Positions 17,630-25,505 of a stretch of DNA of 33,095 nucleotides are shown here, one piece after another. Position 1 is the first letter of the stretch; each line of letters begins with the position of its first letter. The DNA is from an uncultured Prevotellaceae bacterium (GTDB lineage: Bacteria; Bacteroidota; Bacteroidia; Bacteroidales; Bacteroidaceae): contig CAMHIM010000010.1 in assembly GCA_946185225.1 (NCBI GenBank), positions 1 to 33,095 of the forward strand, read 5' to 3'. The notes beneath the pieces are model-generated. The model ran no database searches. It was given only the letters and a program-made list of their open reading frames with translations, and had not been told where the DNA came from. The position numbers were made by a program, and so were the translations under genes.

Positions 17630-19165
17630 TTAGAAATCAGGCGCCGCTCCTTCTACGAATGGCGGAAAGGGATCATTGTCAGATGGCGGAAAGTCGGCCC
17701 CGCCGTTTATCTTGCTGCTGATAATCTCTCCACCGTTGTCACCAGGAACAGCCGCCTTCAGCCGACTCTCATCAGGATTCTCGAAGCGGGTGAACTCGCC
17801 TCTGAAGGTGAGCAGCACGTCACCTGTGGCACCCTTACGATGCTTGGCAATAATAATCTGCGCCATGCCGCGGAGGTCGTGTCCGTGGTCGTCCTGCAGG
17901 AGCCCATAATACTCTGGGCGATGCACAAAGAGTACCATGTCAGCGTCCTGTTCAATGGCACCTGACTCGCGCAGGTCAGAGAGTTGCGGCCGCTTGCCGT
18001 CGAGTCCGTCGCGGTTCTCCACGCCGCGGTTCAATTGCGAGAGTGCCAGGATAGGGACGTCCAGTTCCTTTGCCAGTCCCTTGAGCGAACGTGAGATGGT
18101 AGACACCTCCTCCTGTCGCGAGGAAAAGCGCATACCATTGGCGTTCATCAACTGCAAGTAGTCTATCATGATGAGCTTCACGTCGTGCTCTCTCACCAGT
18201 CGGCGTGCCTTGGTGCGCAGTTCGAATACGGAGAGTCCTGGCGTATCGTCGACGTATATGGGCGCACCAAGCAGTGAGTTCACGCGCTTGTCCAACCGCT
18301 CCCACTCGTCAGGCTGCAACTGTCCGTTCATAATCTTGGAGCCCTTGATTTCACAACAGTTGGAGATGAGTCGGTTGACCAACTGGACATTCGACATCTC
18401 CAGAGAGAAGAAGGCCATCGGCACCTTGTAGTCGACGGCGATGTTCTTCGCCATTGACAGCGCGAACGATGTCTTACCCATTGCAGGACGTCCTGCAATG
18501 ATGACAAGGTCGGAGGGCTGCCAACCAGAGGTGATGTCGTCCAGCTTGTGGTAGCCCGTCGGTACTCCCGTCAGTCCATCCTTGTTCTGCGCCGCCTTGT
18601 TGATGACGTCGAGGGCGTTCCTGATGACAGGATCTATCTGGGTGTAGTCCTTCTTCATGTTCTTCTGCGATAGCTCGAAGAGCGCCCCCTCGGCCTCCTG
18701 CATCAAGTCGTCCACGTCGACCGTCTCGTCGAAGGCCTTCGTCTCAATGACCGAAGTGAAAGTAATGAGCTGGCGGGCCAGCGACTTCTGGGCAACGATG
18801 CGGGCATGATACTCGATGTTAGCCGACGACACCACACGCGACGTCAGTTCGGCTATGTAGCCAGGACCGCCGACCTCCTCCAGCCGTCCCATACGGGAGA
18901 GTTGGTCGGTGACGGTAAGCATGTCCACGGGCTTCTCCTCCATCGAGAGGTCACGTATCGCCGTGAAGACCATCTGGTTGCGCGGCTCATAGAAGCTCTC
19001 TGGGTAAAGCATCTCACACACGACGGCATAGGCGTCCTTGTCTATCATCAGCGCTCCGAGCACGGCCTTCTCCACCTCCGGAGCCTGAGGCTGCAGGTGT
19101 CCGTAGCCATTGTCCACGGGCTGTGGCTGGCGTGTTCTGCGACGACTGTTATTTTGTTCTGCCAT
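17630..19165 (-). CDS. dnaB: Replicative DNA helicase DnaB
   Basis: Hexameric helicase that unwinds DNA at the replication fork. The 511-residue protein has a basic, low-complexity N-terminal tail (MAEQNNSRRRTRQPQP), the helical N-terminal DnaB domain (from about PEVEKAVLGALMID) and the RecA-like C-terminal ATPase with Walker A GRPAMGKTSFA, Walker B LIMIDYLQLM and LSQLNRGVENR. The open frame extends upstream 22 codons to 19231, but that would cross its own promoter; the ATG at 19165 is chosen. It converges with the long plus-strand operon and diverges from ispE. The C-terminal tail is short and glycine-, aspartate- and proline-rich. Confidence 0.96.
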   Translation of the reverse strand: MAEQNNSRRRTRQPQPVDNGYGHLQPQAPEVEKAVLGALMIDKDAYAVVCEMLYPESFYEPRNQMVFTAIRDLSMEEKPVDMLTVTDQLSRMGRLEEVGGPGYIAELTSRVVSSANIEYHARIVAQKSLARQLITFTSVIETKAFDETVDVDDLMQEAEGALFELSQKNMKKDYTQIDPVIRNALDVINKAAQNKDGLTGVPTGYHKLDDITSGWQPSDLVIIAGRPAMGKTSFALSMAKNIAVDYKVPMAFFSLEMSNVQLVNRLISNCCEIKGSKIMNGQLQPDEWERLDKRVNSLLGAPIYVDDTPGLSVFELRTKARRLVREHDVKLIMIDYLQLMNANGMRFSSRQEEVSTISRSLKGLAKELDVPILALSQLNRGVENRDGLDGKRPQLSDLRESGAIEQDADMVLFVHRPEYYGLLQDDHGHDLRGMAQIIIAKHRKGATGDVLLTFRGEFTRFENPDESRLKAAVPGDNGGEIISSKINGGADFPPSDNDPFPPFVEGAAPDF

Positions 19166-19187
19166 ATTGTTTTTAGGATTGGGATGG

Positions 19188-19195
19188 CAAAAGTA
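19188..19195 (-). promoter_or_regulatory. Promoter -7 box for dnaB
   Basis: Minus strand TACTTTTG matches TAnnTTTG exactly. Transcription would begin near 19184, about 20 nt before the dnaB start. No good TTTG is seen about 20 bp upstream; that position falls at the edge of the 17-bp palindrome 19201-19217. Confidence 0.6.
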
Positions 19196-19200
19196 CAAAA

Positions 19201-19217
19201 AAGAAATCAGATTTCTT
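19201..19217. promoter_or_regulatory. Perfect 17-bp palindrome between divergent promoters (possible operator)
   Basis: Eight bases (AAGAAATC) pair with GATTTCTT around a central A. It lies between the dnaB and ispE -7 boxes and its right edge overlaps the TTG -33 element of ispE (19216-19218) and the expected -33 position of dnaB. This is the geometry of an operator controlling both genes; the regulator is unknown. Confidence 0.45.
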
Positions 19218-19246
19218 GTTTTTGCATGCAACTTTTTGTAATTTTG
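19216..19246 (+). promoter_or_regulatory. Promoter of ispE
   Basis: TTG at 19216-19218 and TAATTTTG at 19239-19246 are 20 bp apart, fitting the Bacteroidetes promoter. The -7 box ends only 5 bp before the ATG at 19252, so the predicted transcript has almost no 5' leader. Confidence 0.75.
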
Positions 19247-19251
19247 TCCCC

Positions 19252-20085
19252 ATGATTACACATCCCATTGCAAAAATAAACCTCGGTCTGAACATCGTCA
19301 ACCGCCGCCCTGACGGCTACCACGACCTGGAGACCGTCTTCTACCCCGTCCCCATCAGCGACAAACTGGAGGTAACCTCCGCTGCCCCAACGGTTGCCAG
19401 CGACTGCACGCTGACACTCGGCGGCATCCCTGTAGAGGGAGACACAGAGCACAACCTCGTCGTCCGCGCATACCGGATACTGCAGCACGACTTCCCCACA
19501 CTACCGCCCATAACAATACGGCTCGAAAAGAACATTCCAACCCAGGCTGGCATGGGTGGAGGTTCCAGCGACGCAACCTTTATGTTGCGCATGCTCAACG
19601 ACATGTTCTCACTGGGGCTGGACACAGACAGACTCTGCGACTACGCCCTCCTTCTGGGTGCCGACTGTCCCTTCTTTGTCGAGGCCCGTCCCGCCTATGC
19701 CGAGGGCATCGGCGAGCGGCTGACCCCCATTCCGCTGAACCTCAGTGGCTGGTATCTGGCAGTAGTACGTCCGGATATTCCCGTTTCCACCCGCGAGGCC
19801 TTCTCGTTGGTACGTCCCTGCCGCCCGCCCCGCTGTTGCCGCGACATTGTCAGTCAGCCCGTCGAGACATGGCGTGGGGTGCTGACCAACGACTTTGAGC
19901 AGAGCGTCTTCAACCTACACCCTGAATTGGGAGCGGTAAAGCAGCAACTCTATGACATGGGAGCAGCCTATGCCACCATGAGCGGTAGCGGTAGCAGTCT
20001 CATCGGCCTCTTCCATGAACCGGTCGACCTCACCAACGCATTCCGCGCCCCCGGCACCTTCACCCGCTGCGTTCAACTTGGGTAG
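19252..20085 (+). CDS. ispE: 4-diphosphocytidyl-2-C-methyl-D-erythritol kinase
   Basis: GHMP-family kinase of the MEP pathway for isoprenoid precursors. The 277-residue protein starts MITHPIAKINLGLNIV, has the ATP-binding glycine loop PTQAGMGGGSSDATF, and the C-terminal MSGSGSSLIGLF motif. The substrate-binding RPDGYHDLETVF segment is also present. A TTG start at 19216 would add 12 residues but lies inside the promoter; the ATG at 19252 matches the family start. The transcript is predicted to be leaderless or nearly so. No terminator on the plus strand was recognised after the gene. Confidence 0.95.
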   Translation: MITHPIAKINLGLNIVNRRPDGYHDLETVFYPVPISDKLEVTSAAPTVASDCTLTLGGIPVEGDTEHNLVVRAYRILQHDFPTLPPITIRLEKNIPTQAGMGGGSSDATFMLRMLNDMFSLGLDTDRLCDYALLLGADCPFFVEARPAYAEGIGERLTPIPLNLSGWYLAVVRPDIPVSTREAFSLVRPCRPPRCCRDIVSQPVETWRGVLTNDFEQSVFNLHPELGAVKQQLYDMGAAYATMSGSGSSLIGLFHEPVDLTNAFRAPGTFTRCVQLG

Positions 20086-20173
20086 TCCATACTATTATGT
20101 TCACAGAGGATTGTATTATTACAACGTCACGTCATCTTTTGCACCTCGATACACATCGTCATGCCTGGTTAGT

Positions 20174-20202
20174 TAAGTCCGGGCAAGCAACCCGATAAGT
20201 CC
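20174..20202. repeat. Two short direct repeats 22 bp apart
   Basis: TAAGTCC starts at 20174 and 20196, 22 bp apart. The first continues as GTCCGGGCAA, a 10-mer also present in the second copy of the 22-bp repeat array near 1188. This may be a diverged member of the same repeat type, but the match is short. Confidence 0.35.
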
Positions 20203-20302
20203 AGCCCCATCTTCCGGTTATGCATGGAATTCACCCAGCGATGTGGTGCAATACATACAAAGAATGGCTCCTGTATATGTCACGGCAGTACGTCGAACTC
20301 AT

Positions 20303-20337
20303 AAATAAAAAAAGGCCCGTCGCTTCACAGCGACGGG
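20303..20337 (-). terminator. Rho-independent terminator on the minus strand
   Basis: A perfect 9-bp GC-rich stem (20316-20324 with 20329-20337, loop TCAC) is followed on the minus strand by GCC and then seven T and more T-rich sequence (20303-20313). The plus-strand side has no T run, so it works only for minus-strand transcription. No minus-strand protein gene exists upstream of it: the next gene is glnS on the plus strand. Confidence 0.85.
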
Positions 20338-20398
20338 ACACTTATCTTAATAGGTATTAGTCTTCATTAAGGTAAAAAGATTGTATTCAGGATAACAG
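20303..20398 (-). ncRNA. Predicted small RNA of about 95 nt, family unknown
   Basis: Inferred from a strong minus-strand promoter (20402-20433) followed about 65 bp later by a strong minus-strand terminator hairpin (20303-20337), with no gene between. Besides the terminator, the RNA can form a weaker hairpin in which CUUAAU (20365-20370 side) pairs with AUUAAG (20345-20350 side). A six-codon frame, MKTNTY then stop (20347-20367, minus), lies within it but has no ribosome-binding sequence. The promoter spacer contains a perfect TTGAT-N4-ATCAA box. I did not recognise an Rfam family. Alternative: the transcript could be antisense to read-through from ispE. Confidence 0.65.
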
Positions 20399-20401
20399 TT
20401 G

Positions 20402-20433
20402 CAAAGGTAATTGATTTATATCAACAAAACAAA
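20402..20433 (-). promoter_or_regulatory. Promoter of the predicted small RNA
   Basis: Minus strand TTTG (20433-20430) and TACCTTTG (20409-20402) are separated by exactly 20 bp, a full match to the Bacteroidetes promoter. It points away from glnS into the gene-free region and toward the minus-strand terminator. Confidence 0.8.
20411..20424. promoter_or_regulatory. FNR/CRP-type palindrome in the small-RNA promoter spacer
   Basis: TTGAT, four bases, ATCAA: identical to the E. coli FNR consensus half-sites and spacing. It lies wholly within the 20-bp spacer between the -33 and -7 elements of the minus-strand promoter, centred about 20 bp before the predicted start, where a bound protein would be expected to block RNA polymerase. 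Which CRP/FNR-family protein would bind in this organism is unknown. Confidence 0.5.
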
Positions 20434-20504
20434 TTTTGGAGCATGTTGTAAAACATAAATTAACGTTTCTACATGACGACTAAGCTCGGAAATATGAAAT
20501 TTTA

Positions 20505-20536
20505 TTTGCTTTTTCGCTGACTATATCGTAACTTTG
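20505..20536 (+). promoter_or_regulatory. Promoter of the glnS operon
   Basis: TTTG at 20505-20508 and TAACTTTG at 20529-20536 are 20 bp apart, an exact match to the Bacteroidetes consensus. Transcription would start near 20540, leaving a leader of about 20 nt before glnS. Confidence 0.85.
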
Positions 20537-20559
20537 CACCCAAATAATCACAGAAAAAG

Positions 20560-22320
20560 ATGGAAGAGAAAATCATCAACGAAACAGAAGAGAAAAAATC
20601 CGTAAACTTCATAGAACAGAAAGTAAAGGACGATCTGGCTGCCGGCAAAAACGGCGGCAGACTGCAGACACGATTTCCACCAGAACCCAACGGTTACCTG
20701 CACATCGGACACGCCAAGGCTATTGCCCTGGACTTCGGACTGGCCAAGAAGTACGGCGGCGAGTGCAACCTGCGCTTCGATGACACCAACCCCATCAAGG
20801 AGGATACAGAGTATATCGAGAGCATTGAGAACGACATCAAGTGGCTGGGATTCCAGTGGGCTAACGTGTACTATGCCAGCGACTACTTCCAGGAGTTGTG
20901 GGACTTTGCCCTGTGGCTTATCCGACAGGGACGCGCCTACGTAGATGAACAGAGCGCAGAGGAGATTGCCCGCCAGAAGGGCACTACAACAAGCCCTGGC
21001 ACTGACAGTCCCTTCCGCAACCGCCCTATAGAGGAAAGCCTCAGGCTCTTCGAGTTCATGAATAGCGGACAGTGCGAGCCAGGAAAGATGGTGCTGCGTG
21101 CTAAAATTGACATGACCCACCCGAACATGCTCTTCCGAGACCCCCTCATATACCGCGTGCTGAATATCCACCACATACGCACCGGAAACAAGTGGAACGC
21201 CTACCCTATGTATGACTTCACACACGGGCAAAGCGACTATCTGGAAGGAGTGACACACTCTTGGTGTACACTGGAGTTCGTGGAACACCGGCCTCTGTAC
21301 GACCTTTTCGTCACATGGATGAAGGAGTGGAAGGGAGAAACGGACAATATCGAGGACAACCGCCCGCGACAGACGGAGTTCAACAAACTGAACCTGAACT
21401 ATACACTCATGTCTAAGCGTAACCTGCTGGCAATGGTTAACGAGGGCATGGTCAGCGGATGGGACGACCCCCGCATGCCGACCATCTGCGGATTCCGTCG
21501 TCGCGGATACTCACCAGAGAGCATCGTGAAGTTTATCGACAGAATAGGATACACCAAGCTGGATGCCCTGAACGACATGGCCCTGCTGGAAAGCGTTGTG
21601 CGAGAAGACCTCAACAGCCGCGCCATCCGCGTAAGCGCTGTTCTCAACCCCGTAAAGGTAGTCATCACCAACTACCCAGAGGGGCAGTCTGAACAGCTGA
21701 CAGCAATCAACAATCCCGAGAACGAGAGCGACGGTACACACACCATCATGTTCAGCCGCGAGATATGGATAGAACGCGACGACTTCATGGAGGTAGCCGA
21801 GAAGAAATTCATGCGACTGGCTCCAGGCAAGGAGGTAAGACTGAAGAACGCCTACATCATCAAGTGCAACGAGGAGCACCCCTGCGACAAAGATGCCGAA
21901 GGACGTGTGACAACCATCTATTGCACCTACGACCCGGAGACGCGTAGTGGCATGCCAGGCGCAGACCGGAAAATCAAGGGAAAAACGCTGCATTGGGTCA
22001 GTTGCGAGCATGCTGTCAAGGCAGAGGTACGCCTATACGATCGCCTATGGAAGGTGGAGAACCCCCGAGACGAACTGTCAGCCATCCGAGAAGCCCAACA
22101 GTGTGATGCCGTTACAGCCATGAAGCAGATGGTAAACGAAAACTCTCTAACCGTCATAACAAACTGTTACGTAGAGCCATACGCTGCCGAGATGAAACCT
22201 TCGAATTACCTGCAGTTCCAGCGCATTGGCTACTTCATGCCCGACTTGGACTCAACACCCGAACACCTGATTTTCAACAAGACCGTTGGACTGAAGGACA
22301 CCTGGGCCAAGAACAAATAA
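20560..22320 (+). CDS. glnS: Glutaminyl-tRNA synthetase
   Basis: Class I aminoacyl-tRNA synthetase that charges tRNA-Gln directly. The 586-residue protein has the HIGH motif in PPEPNGYLHIGHAKA, the ATP-site FDDTNPIKED, the GlnRS-type YPMYDFTHGQSDYLEGVTHS segment and the KMSKS equivalent LMSKRN. The C-terminal third is the two beta-barrel anticodon-binding region. The P-E-P-N before HIGH and the GlnRS-like anticodon domain favour GlnRS over GluRS. About 30 charged residues precede the family start. Its stop overlaps the next gene's start by one base (TAATG). Confidence 0.95.
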   Translation: MEEKIINETEEKKSVNFIEQKVKDDLAAGKNGGRLQTRFPPEPNGYLHIGHAKAIALDFGLAKKYGGECNLRFDDTNPIKEDTEYIESIENDIKWLGFQWANVYYASDYFQELWDFALWLIRQGRAYVDEQSAEEIARQKGTTTSPGTDSPFRNRPIEESLRLFEFMNSGQCEPGKMVLRAKIDMTHPNMLFRDPLIYRVLNIHHIRTGNKWNAYPMYDFTHGQSDYLEGVTHSWCTLEFVEHRPLYDLFVTWMKEWKGETDNIEDNRPRQTEFNKLNLNYTLMSKRNLLAMVNEGMVSGWDDPRMPTICGFRRRGYSPESIVKFIDRIGYTKLDALNDMALLESVVREDLNSRAIRVSAVLNPVKVVITNYPEGQSEQLTAINNPENESDGTHTIMFSREIWIERDDFMEVAEKKFMRLAPGKEVRLKNAYIIKCNEEHPCDKDAEGRVTTIYCTYDPETRSGMPGADRKIKGKTLHWVSCEHAVKAEVRLYDRLWKVENPRDELSAIREAQQCDAVTAMKQMVNENSLTVITNCYVEPYAAEMKPSNYLQFQRIGYFMPDLDSTPEHLIFNKTVGLKDTWAKNK

Positions 22321-23735
22321 TGACAGATACCGAGTACTTCGAAAGCGAGGAGTTCAGAGACATCCTAAAAGAATATGAGGAGAAGGTCCTAATGGGCGGC
22401 CCCGTATTCATGGACCTGGACGACATGGCCGACGTGGCAGACTACTACCACATGAATGGACAAGTCGGAAAGGCTATGGACATCGTGGAGCGCGCCCTGA
22501 AACTGTATCCTGGCTCCACACCGCCCCTCGTTTACAAGATACACAACGCACTAGACAACAACAACATCAAGGAGGCATACAGACTCCTAAAAATGATTGA
22601 CGACAAGGATGACCTGGAATTTCTATTCGTCAAGGCAGAGATACTCATCGTACAGGACCGCATAGCAGAAGCAGAACGTCTATTCCGCGAACGATTCGCA
22701 CAGATTACGCCAGAAGAGCACCAGGACTACATCGTTGACGTAGCCAATATCTACTCGACCTACAACGTTCACGACAAAGCCATGGAGTGGAGCGCGAGAG
22801 CGCTGCCCGAAGACACGGACGACTTCCGGGAACTGATGGCACGCACTATGTATGGGTTAGGGAAATACGAAGAGAGCGAACGAATGTTCAACGAACTCAT
22901 TGACCACCACCCCTACTCCATCGACTACTGGAATGCCATTGCCTCCGCACAATACATGAAGGGCGACTACAGTGCAGCTATCTCCAGCAGCGAGTATGCC
23001 ATTGCCATTGACCCAGACAATGCCGAAGCCCTACTGGCAAAGGCAAACGGGCTGCAGCGAATGGAGAACCATGAGGAGGCCATCAAATACTTCGAACGTT
23101 ATCTGGAGAAAACACCTGACGACGAGTTCGCACTACTGAATATGGGCGTATGTCTTATCAACCTTGGGAAACTCTACGAAGCCACCACACGGTTGCACCG
23201 AGCATTGGATGTCGCCGACAAGGACTCTCCGTATCTCGCTGAAATCTACCAGGAACTGGGATTCGCCTACAGCGAACTTCACCAGCCCAAGACAGCCCTG
23301 TACTACCTTGAGAAAACAGACCAAATGGACTGCGACCATACAGAGATAGCCGTCGTCAAAGGACACGTATACCTGGCAAACGGAGATATCAATAAGGCCG
23401 AGGAGATATTCCGCAGAATCATTGAAGACCCTGAGACACCGCCAAGAGCCTTGCTGCGCATCATGGTATCATTGTACGACAACAAGTACATACACGCTGC
23501 CTACAAGATGTTCGGGCGCTACTTTGACATTGTCGGAAAAGACTGCACAGAGGGTTACTCATACATGGCCCTTTGCTGCTGGGACTTGCAACGGCATGAA
23601 GAGTTCCTGGAATACCTGAACACCGCCGTCGAACGCAACCCACAGGAAGCCAGACTCGTGCTCAGCCCCCTGTTTCCACAAGGCACAGCCCCTGAAGATT
23701 ATTATCATTACATGAAGGAATACCTGAAATCATGA
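22320..23735 (+). CDS. Tetratricopeptide repeat protein
   Basis: A 471-residue, acidic, helical protein made almost entirely of TPR-like repeats, for example YHMNGQVGKAMDIVERALKL, YMKGDYSAAISSSEYAIAID, HEEAIKYFERYLEKTPDD and LANGDINKAEEIFRRIIE. There is no signal peptide or membrane segment, so it is probably a cytoplasmic scaffold. It begins within the glnS stop codon and overlaps the DedA gene by 4 bp (ATGA), implying coupled translation of all three. Its binding partner cannot be told from sequence. The same glnS-TPR-dedA order being conserved elsewhere would be a useful clue. Confidence 0.85.
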   Translation: MTDTEYFESEEFRDILKEYEEKVLMGGPVFMDLDDMADVADYYHMNGQVGKAMDIVERALKLYPGSTPPLVYKIHNALDNNNIKEAYRLLKMIDDKDDLEFLFVKAEILIVQDRIAEAERLFRERFAQITPEEHQDYIVDVANIYSTYNVHDKAMEWSARALPEDTDDFRELMARTMYGLGKYEESERMFNELIDHHPYSIDYWNAIASAQYMKGDYSAAISSSEYAIAIDPDNAEALLAKANGLQRMENHEEAIKYFERYLEKTPDDEFALLNMGVCLINLGKLYEATTRLHRALDVADKDSPYLAEIYQELGFAYSELHQPKTALYYLEKTDQMDCDHTEIAVVKGHVYLANGDINKAEEIFRRIIEDPETPPRALLRIMVSLYDNKYIHAAYKMFGRYFDIVGKDCTEGYSYMALCCWDLQRHEEFLEYLNTAVERNPQEARLVLSPLFPQGTAPEDYYHYMKEYLKS

Positions 23736-24361
23736 GCATCATCACCTCACTTCTCAACAACCTCAACTACCCTGCCATCTTCATCCTTATGCTGCTGGAA
23801 AGCACGGTTGTACCCGTACCATCAGAGCTAGTGGTAGCCCCTGCCGCCTATCATGCTGCCGGCGGACACTTGAACATCGTACTCGTCATATTATTTGCCA
23901 CATTGGGAGCCAACATCGGTGCCAGCATCAATTATTTTGTGGCACTTTATGTGGGGCGTCCAGTCATCTACCGCTTTGCCAACAGCCGCTGGGGAAAGCT
24001 ATGTCTACTCAACCAACAAAAGGTGGAGAAGAGCGAACGGTACTTCGACAACCACGGAGTAATAGCTACCCTGACGGGACGACTTATCCCCGGAATCCGG
24101 CACCTCATCTCCCTGCCCGCCGGACTAGCACGTATGAACTACTGGAAATTTCTGCTCTACACCACCATCGGAGCAGGAGCCTGGCACACCATTTTAGCAG
24201 CAATGGGGTGGTACCTGCACACCGCCATGGGAGACATCAACGACGAGGATCTGAAGAACATCATCGGACAATACAACCACTACATCGTCATTGCCATTGT
24301 CACCATCGTCGTGGCAATCCTGATATACTTCATCGTAAAACACCTGATGAAGAAAGCATAA
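23732..24361 (+). CDS. DedA-family membrane protein
   Basis: A 209-residue inner-membrane protein with hydrophobic segments near residues 10-30, 47-75, 132-160 and 178-204. The DedA signature is clear: an early ESTVVPVPSELVV loop with a conserved acidic residue, and TGRLIPGIRHLISLPAGLARM in the re-entrant region with its paired arginines. Family members flip lipids such as undecaprenyl phosphate and affect envelope stability. This fits the cell-envelope genes that follow, but the gene is co-transcribed with glnS and the TPR gene rather than with them. A new promoter lies just downstream. Confidence 0.88.
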   Translation: MSIITSLLNNLNYPAIFILMLLESTVVPVPSELVVAPAAYHAAGGHLNIVLVILFATLGANIGASINYFVALYVGRPVIYRFANSRWGKLCLLNQQKVEKSERYFDNHGVIATLTGRLIPGIRHLISLPAGLARMNYWKFLLYTTIGAGAWHTILAAMGWYLHTAMGDINDEDLKNIIGQYNHYIVIAIVTIVVAILIYFIVKHLMKKA

Positions 24362-24391
24362 AAAAAATTAGGTCAATCGACAAAAACTCCG

Positions 24392-24399
24392 TAACTTTG
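24392..24399 (+). promoter_or_regulatory. Promoter -7 box for the manC-gmd-fcl operon
   Basis: TAACTTTG is an exact -7 match, giving a start near 24404 and a leader of about 22 nt. At the -33 position, 20 bp upstream, the sequence is TTAG (24368-24371), a weak match to TTTG. Confidence 0.6.
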
Positions 24400-24425
24400 C
24401 AGTCTCAACTAACATCTCGAGAGAA

Positions 24426-25493
24426 ATGCCTATTATCAACAACCATTTAGTGATTATGGCCGGCGGCGTCGGAAGTCGGTTCTGGCCTATGAGCACCGCT
24501 GAGCAACCCAAGCAATTCATCGACGTCCTAGGAGTCGGGAAGACACTCCTGCAACTTACCGTGGAACGTTTCGGCACACTCATCAACCCCAGTAACATTT
24601 GGGTAGTAACCAACCAGAGGTATGCAGACATCGTACGGCAGCAACTTCCCAACATCCCGCAGGAAAACATTCTCTGCGAACCCTGTCGCAGAAATACAGC
24701 ACCTTGCATAGCTTACGTCTCCTGGAAGATCAAGAGCCGCAATCCCAAAGCCAACATTGTGGTCACCCCTAGTGACCATATCGTCATGAATGTACAGGAG
24801 TTCCAGCGCGTCATTGGCGATTGCATGAAGTTCACCGCTGACACAGACGCCATCGTCACACTTGGTATGAAGCCTAGCCGCCCAGAGACAGGATACGGAT
24901 ACATACAAGCTGACCTTTCGGCCAGTTCGCTACGCAACAAAGAGATTTTCCGAGTGGACTCCTTCCGCGAGAAGCCCGACCTGCAGACGGCCAAGCAGTA
25001 CATCTCCAAGAAGAACTACTTCTGGAATGCCGGCATCTTCGTATGGAATGTACACACCATCGTCAACGCATTCCGCATGTACCAGCCTCAAATAGCCAAA
25101 GTCTTCGAGTCTCTCATCCCCGTCTATGGGACAGAGAAAGAGCAGGAGGCCATCAACCTGCATTTTCCTGAATGCGAGAACATCTCTGTCGACTATGCCA
25201 TCATGGAGAAGGCCGAAGAGATATTTGTATGCCCGGCAGACTTCGGATGGAGTGACCTGGGAACATGGGGATCACTGCAAGGACACACCAAGAAAGACCT
25301 TTACGGCAACGCCTGTATCGGACAGGACATCAACCTTTTTGAGACACACAACTGCATGATTCACGCCCCACAGGAGAAGAGGGTCGTAATACAGGGACTG
25401 GACGGTTTCATCGTAGCCGAGAGCAATGACACTCTGCTCATCTGCAAACTGTCAGAAGAACAACGCATAAAACAATTTTCCGGGGAAAACTAA
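24426..25493 (+). CDS. manC: Mannose-1-phosphate guanylyltransferase
   Basis: Makes GDP-mannose from GTP and mannose-1-phosphate. The 355-residue protein has the nucleotidyltransferase signature MAGGVGSRFWPMS near the N-terminus, PSDHIV, the FREKPD sugar-binding loop, and YFWNAGIFVW. It is the short form, without the phosphomannose isomerase domain found in bifunctional ManC/AlgA proteins. It heads a three-gene operon for GDP-L-fucose, followed by gmd after 12 bp. Confidence 0.94.
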   Translation: MPIINNHLVIMAGGVGSRFWPMSTAEQPKQFIDVLGVGKTLLQLTVERFGTLINPSNIWVVTNQRYADIVRQQLPNIPQENILCEPCRRNTAPCIAYVSWKIKSRNPKANIVVTPSDHIVMNVQEFQRVIGDCMKFTADTDAIVTLGMKPSRPETGYGYIQADLSASSLRNKEIFRVDSFREKPDLQTAKQYISKKNYFWNAGIFVWNVHTIVNAFRMYQPQIAKVFESLIPVYGTEKEQEAINLHFPECENISVDYAIMEKAEEIFVCPADFGWSDLGTWGSLQGHTKKDLYGNACIGQDINLFETHNCMIHAPQEKRVVIQGLDGFIVAESNDTLLICKLSEEQRIKQFSGEN

Positions 25494-25505
25494 CAAGAGA
25501 GAATA

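Larger units (their letters stand above)
20086..20559. other. Protein-gene-free region between ispE and glnS
   Basis: About 470 bp with no convincing protein gene. The left part (20086-20300) shows only a weak direct repeat (20174-20202). The right part contains a minus-strand terminator, a minus-strand promoter with an FNR-type box, and the glnS promoter; these are listed separately. Confidence 0.7.

Noticed and set aside
19166..19231. 22-codon N-terminal extension of dnaB
   Set aside because: It would include the dnaB -7 box and the palindrome; the ATG at 19165 suits the promoter.
20303..20337. Hairpin as terminator for ispE on the plus strand
   Set aside because: The T run is on the minus strand only; on the plus strand the hairpin is preceded by A and followed by mixed sequence.
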